64,000 nucleotides of DNA. It comes from Jaapia argillacea MUCL 33604 (taxonomy: Eukaryota > Basidiomycota > Agaricomycetes > Jaapiales > Jaapiaceae). Below, piece after piece: positions 1-12,687 of this stretch. Position 1 is the stretch's first letter. Each line of letters starts with the position of its first letter. The notes under the pieces are model-generated. The model was not told the DNA's origin and ran no database searches. It worked only from the letters and a program-made list of their open reading frames with translations. The stretch is from positions 768,953-832,952 of the forward strand of contig KL197717.1 of assembly GCA_000697665.1 (NCBI GenBank), read 5' to 3'. The position numbers and the translations under genes were made by a program.

Positions 1-1188
1 GGCTTTGCTCATTTACTCATCGCAGTGACCGATCCCTCTGTAGGCATTAACATCTTCTTGGACGGTTTCATCCCAACCGAGAATCTTCGTTTCCGAGACG
101 AATCCCTCTCCTTCAAGATGGTTGAAACCGCCGAAGAACTCGTCGTGGATAAGACCCGTCAATACGTCTACCCATCAATGACCAAAACCCTCGGTGGGTT
201 CAAACTCACAGTCGAAGGCGGCTCTTTCACCGATTCCGAAATCATCGTCATGCTCGGCGAGAACGGTACCGGGAAAACCACCTTGATCCGTTTACTCTGG
301 GGTGACTCCCCCGACGTGGAGGTGGAGAGGCAGACGTTCTCGGTATCATTGAAGCCACAAACAATTTCACCAAAGTTCCCTGGAACTGTCCGGATGTTGT
401 TGATCAAGCAGATCAAGCAAGCGTTCATGCACCCACAGTTCCAGACTGATGTTTTAAAGCCGATGAGTTTGGATAATATTTTGGATCAGGATGTTAAGAC
501 ACTTTCGGGAGGAGAGCTGCAAAGAGTTGCGATTGTGCTTGCACTAGGTGCGTTTGATCGGTCTGGTGATCTGCGAATATACTATGCTCATTGACATCTG
601 TGATTTAGGCAAACCGGCCAATGTCTACCTTCTCGACGAGCCTTCTAGGTACAGAGTTGCGTTTGGGTGTTCTGTAACTCGAGCTCATCCTCTCGTCCAG
701 TTTCCTCGACTCTGAGCAACGTATCATTGCGAGCAAAGTTATCAAACGGTCGGATTCGTATCATCTCCACAACCACTCGATCTCACCTTTCCCATCAGGT
801 TTATCCTTCACGCCAAGAAGACCGCTTTCGTTATCGAGCACGATTTCATCATGGCTACATACCTCGCAGATCGTGTCATCGTGTTTGAGGGTAAACCTGC
901 CATTGCCGCAACCGCTACTCCGTGAGTGGTGATTAACTGGTTGCTTGAATATCGCGGAGTTAAACATAGGACAATCACAGCCCACAATCGCTTTTGATTG
1001 GGATGAACAAGTTTTTGTCCTCCCTCGAAATCACCTTCCGCCGGGACCCTACCAATTTCCGCCCTCGAGTTAACAAGATGCATAGCGTAAAGGATCGGGA
1101 ACAGAAGTGTGAGTACGCTTCTCTACAATTCTGGTCTAACTAACGGTATCTGGCAGCTGCCGGCAACTACTTCTTCCTTGAGGAATAA
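1..1188 (+). CDS. RLI1: ABCE1/RLI1 ribosome-recycling ATPase, 3' part
   Basis: ABC-E family ATPase (no membrane domain) that splits post-termination ribosomes and acts in initiation in the cytosol. Only the C-terminal part is here; the 5' end lies outside the window, and base 26 is the first base after a splice acceptor. Exons read 26-547, 609-648, 701 onward and end in a TAA at 1186-1188, with introns of about 50-75 nt that restore one frame. Visible motifs: [17 protein letters not shown] hinge, Walker [10 protein letters not shown], signature [10 protein letters not shown], Walker [10 protein letters not shown]-loop LDSEQR, H-loop VIEHD, then the family-typical tail [17 protein letters not shown] and the NYFFLEE end. 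These are the second nucleotide-binding domain and C-terminal hinge. The iron-sulphur domain is not in view. Convergent with the next gene, 250 bp apart. Confidence 0.95.
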
Positions 1189-1437
1189 GTTCCATATGTC
1201 GGAGAGGTGTGTATGCCACGATATGGAGCCCGACCTCCGTGTTGTAGGATATCTGCTGTAGCCTAAAGAGGGTCGCTAGCCAGAGTTTGGGAAGTAATTG
1301 GACAATACTGTATTAGACATATCTCACCCCACTTGCTTCTGCAACGGAAGTAGCGTATGACGAGGAGCGGAAATGAAAGGAGGACTTCGACATGCTCGAG
1401 GATTGGCATGAATGAAGTCAGGAACGCGAGCAATCAA

Positions 1438-4400
1438 TCAGTAGTGGCCTTGTGGTGCATGACGGTATGCTTCGTTCTGCGCTGGAGTAGCGCTGAAGGA
1501 TGAAAACATGGACGTATGGCTTGCAAATGGCTGGGTCAGCGGATGGGCCGAGTTGCCATTGATAGACATCGCAGCAGGGTGGTGGTGTTGGAATGAGGAG
1601 TCTGGGCGTTCGCTCACGGAGAACGGGAAGGGATGTTGATCATGAGGTTGTGGATAGGTGGCGAACTGGGGTTGTACGAATTGCGTGAAACCATACGACG
1701 GAGCAGGAGCTGATGGGGTGTCGCCGTAGCCACTGCCGATGGGTTGAGAGGGGAACGTATTCGATGAGGGACGGGGTTGAATATGTGGATATATCCGTAA
1801 CCCAAGATCAACTGTCCCTGAGAAGTGACTTGCTGCTTCAAGAGGTCCAGGTTGGGAATGTGGTGCTGGGATGTCGTTTGCATTTCCTCTAAACCAGGCT
1901 GAGCGTTGGTCCATGATAATACTATTTCGGAGATCGAGAACCTGTGGCCGGCTTGGTGAGGCGCGATCATTCGACACACCGCGAGTGTCGGAATCATACG
2001 AAGGGCCCGGCGTTGGTATCCCTTCGACGGGAGTACTTGCTCCTTGGGCTGGTGACATGACACCTGATCCAGGATATGGGCGATGGACGTCCTTCCAAAC
2101 GTCAAGGGGAATTTCAGGGGTCGGCGAGCGTTTTGGGGCACCAGCAGCAACAGCTTCAAGGTCAAGCTCGAGAGGATTGCTCTTGTAATAATTGCTGACT
2201 TGAATGGTGGTCTGGGACGAGTCGTTAGGTCCCTGAAAACGATTTGTATGAAAACCGACAACCGACCTTGTTTGGCATTGATGCAGCAATACGTTTGAAG
2301 TCATCGCCGTGTTGAGACAATAATCTGAGAAACAGATCTACAAGAACGGTAAGTTCAAGAAGAGACAGACAGACGCGGAGGTTACCCACTCTTATCTTCT
2401 TCCGACCACTGCACGTTGAGGGCGGCCGACTTGCGGCGACTGCTGATGTCCGTTTGTTCAATGAACCTGGTCTCACTCGTCGTGGCCGAGGCATCCTCAC
2501 TGGGTACCGATGTAATAGCCTTGGATTTCCGACCCCTCCGACCCTTCTTCACTACTTTGGGGTCAGCCTCCTGCGGACATAGGGTCAATTGAAAAATAGA
2601 TAAGAGTCGCAAAACGCTCACAGTACCGTCTTCATCGCCGTCTTCTCGCTCGTTCACTGACGTTCCTCGATTTGACCCCTTGGTACGGCGGGGCCGTTGT
2701 CGAGGCTCAGGTTCAGGGTCAGGCGTAGGGGTTGAGGTTGGGGAATCTGCCAACGATGCACCTTGGCGACGGGAAACAACAGTTTTCCGAGGATCCCCCG
2801 TTGTGGTACCCCTCTTGGGCCGTGTCGACCCGTTGGAAGCGCGAGTGTCTTGAGATACCTCTGCATCATGCTGGCGAATGTCTGTAAGAAGAGCATTTCC
2901 CTTGCCCTTCCCAGCACCCCCCTTCTTTCCTCGCTTCTTCTTGCCAGCCCCGTAACGAGTTATGGCCTTCCGAAAATCGATCTGACCCTTCTTATGCAGG
3001 TAATAGTAAGCAACACATTGGGATGTTGTCTTGTTAGGCAGATGGTCAGCAATGATGCCAAATTGCTTAGGATGGGCGGCAAACATCTCCAGCATGGTTT
3101 GCTTTTCTTCGTCTGTCCAATCGTCGAAACCGGTTCGTGGGGCGTAAAACTCTTGAGGGTCTTCCACGAGATTATTGGTGTCGTCATACAGGTAATCAAC
3201 CTGGCCGTTGGTAACAGATATCATATCTGGTATCTTGGCCGCATTCCGCATTGCCAGGTGATTCGCATCGGTCAGGTCTTCGTTCCCCAAGCTCGCGATG
3301 ATCTGCTCCATCTCGAAATCCGAGCGTACTGCATCACCCATACTGGCAGCAGATCGACGTGTCGTCCTTCCTGAAGCAGTGCCGGCCTCTTCGAGAGCGC
3401 TACTTTTCGCTTGTCGTTCGAGGCGAGAGCAAGACTCTTGCCAAAGCTCGTCGAGTGCGAGATACTCTTGTCGAAGACGTCGAATCTTCTCGAGGCGGTC
3501 CTCTTCCTTTAGAGCAAGACGAGACCGTAGAGTCGGAGCAATCTCAGTGAAGACGTTCATCCGAGCTCGCATACGCTTCCCCTCGGCGATGAGGTGTATG
3601 ACCGAGTCCGGAGACGTTGATTCGGAAGACGATGGGGGTGGTTCCGCAATAGTCGAATTTGCCAGGAGAACTGGCTCGACACGGTCCGCCCTCGTTTGGC
3701 GATCACAGATAGAACGAGTTTTGACGATCAATCGCAACGCCTCAGCCAAGGACTGCGCGTTGGACATCCGAGTTGCTTGAGCATCTGCAGCAGGAATATT
3801 GTTTACGCTGGAGTTTGACAGTGGTTCTGGCTCCGTACCCTCCGTTTGACGTTGGACCTCATGGTGGTCAGGGGACATAACGAGAGCCACGCCAGGTTCA
3901 CCAGAGGCTTCAGATGGATGACTCTTCGCATTATCCACAGAGGCTGGTTGAAGGATCTGAGGCTGCCCCGACAGTCCGAGATCCATGGTCGCGTCCTCAT
4001 CGAGGGTTTTTGGAACAACAGACATTATCGTTGCTCGAGATAATTGGTCCACAGTCGATGATGGTACTGCAACTTTCTCCGAGCTAACTTCCGTCGGCAT
4101 TACGGGAGGAGCAGAGACAGTTTCCTGGGGTCGGGTAGCGTCTACACGTTCGGCTGTGAGATTCTCTGCCGAAATTGACTCGCTCGAAGCATCATCTGTC
4201 GGAATGTTAGCCTCCGGCGGAAAGAAGTGTGTTGTAGATTGTACATACTGGCGCCCTGATGCAGTTGAACTACTTCCACCGTCTCAAGGGGGGTGGGCGG
4301 TGGGGATACGAGTGAAGATTTGATGAAGTTGGTTGGTGAAAGGAGCACAGGGGGGACATCAGTGGACACCCTTCCCTCAGTCGGTGGCTTGGCTGGGACG

Positions 4401-5681
4401 TCAACATCCTTCGTCGATGATCTGGCGTCACCGGTAGCAGCCAAACTACCTTGCTGTTCGTGCATCACAAGAGGGCTGGAAGGTACATGGTCATTTTCAG
4501 GGAGGTTATGACTATTCGCCTCAGATCGCTGGCTCCGAGGGGTGGAAGCAATAGAAGAGGATTGCGATCGTGATCTCCGTCGTTTAGAAGCGGGTGAGGA
4601 CGATCGGGACCTCCGCCGCTTTTGGGACGAGGGTGGAGTCGAGTCTACAGGCGATAGAGGGGGTCTTCTTGGAGTGAATGGATGTGCGGGATTAGAGAAA
4701 GAGCGATAACTGCCAGCCTCTTGAGGTAACATGTCATACCGGTGTTGTTGGACAGGAGATACGTAAGCTCGTGGGGGAGAAGGAGCAACGAAAGACCTTT
4801 CTCGAGCGGGGGGACTGACAGGATCATCCCAATAAGCCCCAGTAGCCGAGTGAGACGGGTATGAAGGTCGGCTGTCTCTTCTGAAACTACCTGTTGTGGT
4901 GGGAGGAGACGGAAGATACCGAGGTGGATCGGAGCGAGTGGTTGATCTGGCCGAGTCCCATACACCTGTATCATCGTATGAAGGGCGGTAACTATCTCCT
5001 CTGGGGGGAAGATATCCACGTTGACCAACTGATGGACGGGGTCGACTATCAGAATGGTACGAATCATGTCGAGAACGAGCAGGAGAGATGTCCCGAACAT
5101 CCCGGTCAACATAATCGGGATAGTATCGATTGGTTGGGGGCTTCCTAAACATCTAGGTAAGCCAAGAGAATACACGAGACGGGAAAAAAGCCCACATTTC
5201 TGGACGGCCGCGACTTGGAGCATGCGTCTGCTTCCACGACTCAGACGGCTCGAACATTCGTTCAGCCATCGTCTCAGCCATTGTATCTCGTCGTCTTCGT
5301 TCCGGCCACGCATACTCCTGAGTCCTCCATGCAGAACGTCCCCAAGGGTCAGCGGGTGTAGCAGGTGTCCGAGGTTCGTATCTTTCAGGGGATGGACTGC
5401 GACTGTAGTAGGGAGCAGCGGACCAGGTGCTCTGCCGGGAACTTCCTAGCTGATCATCGCGGTAGGAAGAGCTACTAGCTTCGGGAGCGTATCTATCGTA
5501 TGGACGATAAGCCCGCGATGATTCTGGTGAACGCGAATCTGGCAGAGGCGGATGGTTTATTGGTCTCTACGGACAACCGACGGGCGATGAGTGATGGGAT
5601 ACAGGAAGGGAGAGGGGGGCTGACTTCGTAGGAGAATGGCAGATTCTTCTGACCAGTGTAGAGATCATTTCTAGATGTCAT
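1438..5681 (-). CDS. Two-SANT transcriptional corepressor, Snt1/NCoR-like
   Basis: Nuclear protein with two SANT domains in the NCoR/SMRT/Snt1 arrangement; in yeast Snt1 is a subunit of the Set3 histone-deacetylase complex, so a chromatin corepressor role is inferred. Seven exons reconstruct in frame: 5681-5625, 5566-5196, 5144-4249, 4195-2622, 2570-2390, 2337-2267, 2211-1438; all introns are 51-60 nt GT-AG. The N-terminal third is Arg/Ser/Pro-rich and disordered. SANT1 contains DDWTDEEKQTMLEMF and KTTSQCVAYYYLHKK, followed by a basic stretch GAGKKKRGKKGG. SANT2 appears only after splicing across two introns: QWSEEDKDLFLRLLSQHG, FKRIAASMPNK, then TTIQVSNYYKSN. The C-terminus is Pro/Gln/Ser-rich and ends in TGA at 1438-1440. 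The start at 5681 is the first ATG of the short first exon. It is divergent from the PIG-S gene. Family assignment rests on the SANT pair, not on full-length similarity. Confidence 0.85.
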
Positions 5682-6221
5682 AGAACACTTGGGAAGATTC
5701 TTGGAGGGGATCCAATCGCCACAGCAATTGGGTTAAGAAAACGAAGTGGTTAGTCTTGTTTGATCAGTTTCGGAGCGAGATTTCAGTGGACTTGAGAAGC
5801 GTGGTCGTATTTCAGAGTCAAGATTAATGTATGGTCCTGGTCGGCAGAAAGGAAAAGAGACCCAGCAAAGAGAAGGCACGGAATTGCAGCACGATTGTGG
5901 TGAGTTTTGGAGGAAACACTGAGGCACGGCTGGCCAAACAGGGAGATTGTGGCACCAAGCACTGTCAAACACACTTCAAGCTCCGACTGAATAACTTGTG
6001 GACAGGGAAGAACTTGCATAAGGAAGGACTTACGAGCCATGGACTAAGCACGGTGGCCGGAAGGATATTCAGATTGTTGAAATAAGCGTTGGTTTTCTCC
6101 AATATTCAAGCAGATGATTGACGGTTCATTTACTAAGTATTCGATGGGTAACCAGGTCTCAGCCACAAGTTCCAAATAAGGCACGCCTAAGTCTTTAATT
6201 AGGAAATGTCTAAGGTTCACT
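5682..6221. promoter_or_regulatory. Shared divergent promoter region, SNT1-like / PIG-S
   Basis: A 540-bp stretch between two divergently transcribed genes. It has no reading frame with recognisable protein features. Both flanking start codons point outward, so it must hold both promoters, probably with 5' UTR sequence. No specific factor site is claimed. Confidence 0.5.
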
Positions 6222-8145
6222 ATGCCTTCCTCCTCCCCTAGCAGTGGCGCCAGCTCTGCCCCTCCAATTGTCAGTGCACTTCCCTTCGAGAGTGCTGCGG
6301 TTCGGAGGTCCATTCTGGCAGCTTATTGGCTAGTTATTATCTTCGCGCTCCCTCTTTGGTGGTCCTCGACAAGCATTGAACGCCTTTCCCTTCCAAATTC
6401 ACGAGTATGGAGTGAAACCACGAGAACAGTACGGTTGTGTTCTCGCTAAGAGTGGTTCGACCTGACATCGAGCTCGGGCAGCTCCAATTTCCCCTCCATG
6501 TTGTCGTCAACGAAGGTGGTGGCGCCTCTGGTCGCCACGACTTAGATCGACAACTGACTGAGCGTCGTCGTCACGATCCCGAAGCATGGCAAGGATTACA
6601 ACTACACGTCAATACTGGCGAGACTCACAGTACGTCGGGCTCTAAACGATGATTGAAACCAGCCTCACGGATACCCGCCCAGTACCACCCGGTGGTCCCG
6701 TTGCCTACGAAGTGGACATCGGTCCTCGCCACGGCTCTTCCATTCTGGATAGTAGGAGGCTCTCATGTGAGGAATCAGAAGGTTAGTCTCCTTGCTCACT
6801 GTACCAGGTTCAATCCCATTTACTTTCCGAACTGCTTTTAATTACAGTTGCGGATATCTTGAATTCTCTCCTTGCACCGTATGGGAAGGGAGCTGATCGT
6901 GGAGACTATCGCGTGGCCAAATATTCCCCCAGGTATCGCCTCACTTTTACTTTACTAAACGAAGATTCTGCAGCCGGTGCTGCTGCCACTGGCTGGGGTA
7001 TAGAGGATGCTTTGGATCGTTCGTACTCATTGTTCTCATTGATGACACTGATGTTTACGCCTTGTATGAAGGTCACATTACTCCTGTTCTATCTCGTCTG
7101 TCCGACTTGCATAACTTTACGGTCGAGAGTCAAGTTCAGTTCCATGCACCGCTGGCTTTCAAACCAGTCCCTGTAGTGATCGATGGGAAAGAAGAGTATG
7201 GATTGACGCAAGAGGACCTCACCGTTTTCGTCAACTCTGCGGAATGGACTTTGTGTATGTCTCTTCCTTCCTTGCTTACTCTGCATGTCCTCACCATTTG
7301 CGTAGCTTCCAGTGTATCCAACGACCCAGTTCTCCATTTCGTTCTATTTGTCCCTTCGGCGGCCAGAAGGCCTCTTCACATCCTCAACTCAGAAGGTTGG
7401 GGACAACATGGTCTTAGGAACCTCTCTGACAACCTTTTTCTTGAAGGCCTACCCTCAACCTCGGACGCCTTCATTTTACCACAGTGGGGTGGCATTGTTA
7501 TTTACAATCCTCCAAGTCATATCCAGGACCATGCTCACCTATCGCCATCTCACCTTGAGCGTTCATTCAACGTATTCCTGCGACAACTCCTCGCTCTCCT
7601 CGGCGTACCTCCCCTTCCTCCTGGTGTTTCATCCTCCGAAATCTCGTTAACGACTTGGCAGCTAGACGCATTGCTGCGGCGTCGTTCCGTCGAGAACGTA
7701 GCCGGATGTCAAGAGACGTTGCAGAGCATCGTAAAACTGGTGGATCAAATCCCGAACATGCCCGTCGGTCAGGACGTCCGAGGAGACATACTTCAGGCTC
7801 TATCTGAACTGGAGCAGGTGAATTCGCTCCTTTTCTGTGTCTTCAGTTTGATTGAAGTTGTTATAGACGTACGATGCTGCCAAAACATCACCGCAACTGG
7901 CGCTTGTACACTCCAGTCGAGCTTCCACCCTCGCATCTCGCGCATTCTTTAATCCCGGGATGTTGGCATTGCTGTACTTCCCTCCAGAACATCGTTATGC
8001 AGTCTACACACCACTCTTCGCATCCGCAACGGTACCGCTGATAGCAGCTGTCATTAGGGAGGTTCTCGCTTGGAGACGGCAAAGGAAGGGGAAGGAAGGA
8101 CTAGAAAATGATCCTGGGTTACCTGGTAAAAAGAAAACGGAGTAG
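6222..8145 (+). CDS. GPI17: GPI transamidase subunit PIG-S
   Basis: Subunit of the ER-membrane GPI transamidase that attaches GPI anchors to proteins. The first exon has a short Ser/Pro tail and then the family hallmark RRSILAAYWLVIIFALPLWW, the N-terminal membrane anchor, followed by STSIERLSLP. Later exons give QLQFPLHVVVNE, NSLLAPYGKG, the luminal segment with EYGLTQEDLTVFVNSAEW, and a long exon with LPQWGGIVIYNPP and LTTWQLDALLRRRSVENV. The last exon has MLALLYFPPEHRYAVYTPLF and a second membrane segment, then a lysine-rich cytosolic tail ending in TAG at 8145. This is the PIG-S topology of two TM segments around a large luminal domain. I could not place the first intron (near 6403-6465) with canonical sites and a conserved frame at once, so that junction is uncertain or carries a one-base discrepancy. 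Confidence 0.9.
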
Positions 8146-9365
8146 ATGGTTCTTCAATATGTCCATTGCGCAAATCCCACCAGTGCTTGCCCCACTTCGT
8201 TGATCCTCTCCTTGCCGTGGTATGCCGCACGCGGAGTCTGAACCCATCAACCTACCCTAAACGCAAGGCTTGACCTTCAGCACCGTGGCGATGCAGTTCC
8301 TCTGTTGCACGCTCTTGTGAGGGTCACCCAACTGCTTCGCCGAACGGTGGAAGGTCTGTGTTGTAATCTGCTGATGGATGTTCAACGTTCAACGATCTCC
8401 TAACTCATCTCTGCAGTCGTTGTAAAACTCCGGATCGCCGAGGCGAGGGCGACGCCCGTCGTCCCACGACTCTCGTTGCCTTGCAGGAAAGCGAATCCAC
8501 CCCTGCATTGACGTTGGAGTAGCCAGAGATGCTCCTACCAAGCCGAATCGCGAGGCTGAGGGCAGAATGCAGTCATGCTTACGCAACCTCGGCTAGGACA
8601 TTTACTACTACAACGTGAGTCAGTTCGTCTCGAAATTCCCTTCCAAATATCGTTTCTCACCTTCAAGCTCCTTAGAGTACTTTGCTCGGGGAATGGCCTC
8701 GATGACGGAACTCCGCCATTGCCGCCAGACTTTTGCCCTACTGTAGCGTTCACACGATGCTCCAGCAGGTCATCAGCGCGGTTATTTTGTCTACTACTAG
8801 ATGGTAGCTCTAACCACCGCACCCGAAAAATCAAATAACCCAGGTCATCCTGTCTCCATCCACATGGGATCGCCAACCCCTTGTGTAGATGTTGAGACAA
8901 ACGGGTAAGGAACTTTGCCATCCACCATTTTCTCGCCCACTGACTTTGGCCTTAAACTTCTATATAGGAGCAGCTCTTTCCTAATCACGTTCATGTACTT
9001 CAGTCGTGTGTATTGTTAGTATGCAATGTTGATTGGCTGCTTCCCTGCTGTGTCCAGTGTCCTTGTCAGTGAGCTGCTGATAAGTAGGTAGCCATGATGA
9101 GATTTGAGTATTCCGCACGTCGAATTTTGACGACAAGCGCCCTAATTGTCTCGCAAGCCATCGTCTCTGCTAAGTTCCACTGTGGTGCAGATGGAGAGGT
9201 CAGGGATCCTGACCGTCGAGAGCAGTAGATTGAGTCACGGTCACGTCACACACCATTGACCCGTTCCATCTCCACCCCCACCTTACGAGCCCTTTGGGAT
9301 TCACAACAGCCTTCAGAAAGTTGAAGCTATTTCTGTACCATCATCTGCCCGACTTGCGACCAGCG
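8146..9365. other. Intergenic, no supported gene
   Basis: About 1.2 kb between PIG-S and FYV10. Short open frames exist on both strands (one at 8535-8921 on the minus strand) but they show no domain, no consistent intron signals and no repeat relation. The last few hundred bases are the presumed FYV10 promoter. I see nothing else here. Confidence 0.5.
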
Positions 9366-10907
9366 ATGAGCAACACCAAGCTAAACACGGAAGGAGTTTT
9401 ACTATTCGAGCAGCCTTTCGCTCGAGTTCGTGGGCTCCCTCCGCTCTTACTAGTCCACTAGTAATCCTACTATCTCAGGTACCTTACGAGAATTACCGAA
9501 GGGTATTTAGGGCGACCCAGAAGAATATAGAGCGGGAACTCGGGGCTGTTCAGACGTCCGCAGGCGATCTTGCAACACGAGGGAAGGCTGGGGGATTTGA
9601 TTCGCATGAAGCTGCCAATGTTCTCGAAGGCATGATCGTCCGTGTTGAGAGCCTGAAACGCAAGGTCTGTCCACCCCCTACATTCAGCTTCTCGCAAATC
9701 GTGGATATTGACGATAGGGTAATAGCTTTCAGATCTCAATGAATCCGCAGGCAAGCCTACTCAAGACGTTATGAGGCAACGCCTTCGATACCTTGGGGAG
9801 ATAGATGCGATGCAAAGCACAGACACACCTGATTTTACTCAGTGGGCCGATACTAGGTTGGATAGGTGGCTTGTAGACTGGGCTCTCCGGAATGGGAAGG
9901 AGAAGACCGCGAGAAAGATTGCTGAAGACAGGTCTATACAGGTGCATCCCCTCATTCACGCAACAGGGCGTTGGCCTAACATCTTCTCAGACACTTGTGG
10001 ATATTGATCTATTCACTGACATCCGTCGAATCGAAGCGGGACTGGAAGCCCATAGCTGCACCGAGGCCCTTGCATGGTGTAGCGAGAACAAGTCAGCACT
10101 TCGAAAATCGAAGGTATGTTCGTGCGTTGATTGCAAAGATCCATCTATCTGATTCACGGACCCTCGCTCCGTTAGAGCACACTCGAGTTTGAGCTCCGCC
10201 TTCAAGAGTACATTGAACTGGCTCGTGAAAGGAAGACTCAAGATGCCATCGTTTATGCCAAGCGACACCTGACGTCCTGGCAGGATACGCATCTCGCTCA
10301 AATCCGCCAAGCGTCTGCTTTGCTCGCTTTCCCTCCAACCACCAGATGTGGTCCCTATCGGGTATGTTATGCGAGTTCGTCAGCATATAGTAGCATCCAT
10401 GTGACCACTCATCCTTAAAGCGACTCTACGACCCCAGTCGATGGTCAACACTTATTCAGTCTTTCCGCCTCGCCGTGTACAACCTCAACACCCTGCCATC
10501 CGAGCCCCTCCTCCACTACGCTCTTTATGCTGGTTTGGCCTCCCTCAAGAGCCCTTCTTGCTATTGCTCGGCCACCAAGAACGTCGATTGTCCTGTTTGC
10601 GATCCCTCCTTGGGCCAGCTCGCACAAGAAGTGCCGTTCAGTCATCACCTGAATTCAACAATTGTATGCAGTATCACGGGGAAGATTATGGACGCTGATA
10701 ATATGCCCATGGCATTCCCCAATGGCTATGTGTACTCGCGAGAAGTGAGTCGTTTGCCAGCTGGCCCTTGATCTCCCTCTGACCACCCTACTTCATTTTG
10801 CAAAGGCTTTGGAAGACATGGCGGCTAAGAACGAGGGTATCGTGACGTGTCCACGCACGGGAACTAGTTGCGATTTTTCTGCCTTACGCAAAGTGTTCAT
10901 ATCCTAG
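9366..10907 (+). CDS. FYV10: GID/CTLH E3 ligase subunit FYV10/MAEA
   Basis: RING-like subunit of the GID/CTLH ubiquitin ligase, which in yeast degrades gluconeogenic enzymes. Start ATG at 9366 reads MSNTKLNTEGVLLFEQPF, then a short intron joins to VPYENYRRVFRATQKNIE, the canonical N-terminus. A LisH-like helical region follows (DFTQWADTRLDRWLVDWALR), then the CTLH/CRA segment in separate exons (IDLFTDIRRIEAGL, CTEALAWCSENKSALRKSK, FELRLQEYIELAR, KTQDAIVYAKRHLTSW). The C-terminal degenerate RING shows CSITGKIMDADNMPM, FPNGYVYSREALEDMA and VTCPRTGTSCDFS before a TAG at 10905-10907. Introns are about 50 nt and phase-consistent. In the same orientation as its neighbours, with ordinary spacing. 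Product assignment is firm. Confidence 0.93.
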
Positions 10908-11313
10908 CATTGGCTCAATGACTACCGTCAGATTGAAAACGACTCACTCCCATACCCACATCACACCCGTGTATCTCATTACCTGTAGCATATCTTTGAC
11001 ATCTCTTTATGTTTTGGCATTCGCACGGCAAAAGGCACCTTGAGGTCGCCTGAAGATCGCGGAGGTCTGTTTTGCAGGTGATCGCGGCAACGTCGGCATG
11101 CCAACATCAACGTCAGAAATTCCTTCCGTCCTCAACCCGAACTTCAATGAATTCACATGTCATATTTTCTCTGGGGAGTGCTGAGGCTGGGGCCTGGCTG
11201 CGCTGAAAGCTCAAAGGGATTGCAGTCGGTTCACTGCGCACGGCCCTTGGACTCTTTCGATCACGACCTCACTCACCATTCAACTTAACTTAATACCCCA
11301 AATACCGCTTGCA
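10908..11313. other. Intergenic, presumed promoter of PAQR gene
   Basis: About 400 bp between two tandem plus-strand genes; it must contain the FYV10 3' UTR and the PAQR promoter. No coding signal or structured repeat seen. Confidence 0.45.
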
Positions 11314-12687
11314 ATGGCCCTGCACCAAAGATCCATTGTCGGAGGATCCGGAGCAGTCGGTGACGGCGATTCACCAACCAATAGCAGGGCCAACGTTTCC
11401 GCGGCGAAGACCAAGACGCTCTCTTGGGTCGAAATTGAGGATTGGCAAAGGGACAACGAGTACATTCTTAGTGGATACAGGAGGTATTGTTGACGCCACT
11501 CCGCATGCGACTTGAGCAGCTTACCTAGGGGATCGGTCAGAGCACAGTATACTTTTCGGGGCTGCCTAGCTTCCGTTTTTGGGTGTATGTTTGATATCCC
11601 TCCTATGTCCTTCGTAATTCGTTGAATCCATTCTTGCCAGACATCCACAACGAGACGGGTCCGTGCAATAATCACACTGCATACCGCTGATCAAGTTAAA
11701 TATGCTTCAGTGAATATCCACAGCCATTTGTTCGGAGCTTTGCTTTTTGTCGGCCTATTCCTATCGTTGGACTCCTGGTTCTTATCAATACACCACGCCA
11801 CCACGACATGGCTGGATTATGTCGTATTTTCGATATTCCTATCCAGCGCCGTGTTTTGCTTGCTTGCAAGTGCGACTATGCACAGTTGTGCCTGTCACTC
11901 GAAAGAAGTGAGCTGTCCCATGCGTTTGCACCTGGCTTCGACCCACGCATTCTCTAGGTTCAAGTCGGATGTCATGCACTTGACTATTCTGGAATTGTTG
12001 GTTAGTCAGGGTTCGTTTTCAATCTCGTTCTGTCATCTGACGAGATTTTCTCCTTTGCTGCCAGTCCTGATTGTCGGATCGTTCTTCCCTTGCATCTATT
12101 ACGGCTTTTACTGTGATCCCCATCTCCAGAAACTCTACTTGTCGATCATTACCGTGTCTGGGCTAGGTGAGCGCTCCTCATCATCGACAGGGCATGTGTG
12201 GGAACTGAGCGAACGGCAAAACTTCTTTGATAGGTGCCGCATTCATCGTTTTGAATCCAGAATACTCTCGGCCGACACATCGTGGTGCTCGCACCAAGGT
12301 TTTCATCGCTCTGGGGCTGTCCGCTGTGTTACCTGTCACCCATGCCCTTGTATTCCATGGCTTCCAAAAGCTCATTCGGGAAATGGGCTTCGGATGGCTC
12401 CTTCTATCGGCTGTATTGTACATCGTCGGCGCATTGCTCTAGTACGTTTTCCTCTTGCTTAACTGTCGCCGCTTTCTGGGCGGCATAAACCATGGTGTGG
12501 GCCTATTACTCATTGTATCTTCAGCGCAAACCGCATTCCGGAACGTTTTGCTCCTGGAAAATTCGATATCTTCTTCTCCTCGCACCAAATATTCCACGTC
12601 CACGTCGTTCTGGCAGCGTTGGCCCACTATGCCTGCGTTCTCACCGCATTCAATCATTGGCATTCTCAACAAGGCAGTTGTTCCTAA
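11314..12687 (+). CDS. PAQR/Izh-type seven-TM receptor-like protein
   Basis: Member of the progestin and adipoQ receptor family (fungal Izh, haemolysin-III/AdipoR fold), membrane proteins with a likely zinc-dependent lipid hydrolase core. Exon 1 starts at 11314 and contains [20 protein letters not shown], the family signature. Exon 2, after a 57-nt intron, reads [14 protein letters not shown] and exon 3 completes [19 protein letters not shown] (the conserved SxxH-type segment). Later exons give hydrophobic helices, [16 protein letters not shown], then [20 protein letters not shown], and the last exon [20 protein letters not shown] and [15 protein letters not shown] with the conserved C-terminal HxxxH histidines. 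TAA at 12685-12687. Frame is kept across each proposed junction, which supports the model. Which of the fungal Izh paralogues it matches cannot be told. Confidence 0.9.

Noticed and set aside
8535-8921. 128-codon minus-strand open frame
   Set aside because: No recognisable domain, unusual composition, and no splice or repeat support; most likely chance in a GC-balanced genome.
11280-11675. 131-codon minus-strand open frame over the PAQR 5' exons
   Set aside because: It is antisense to exons whose spliced translation matches the PAQR family very well.
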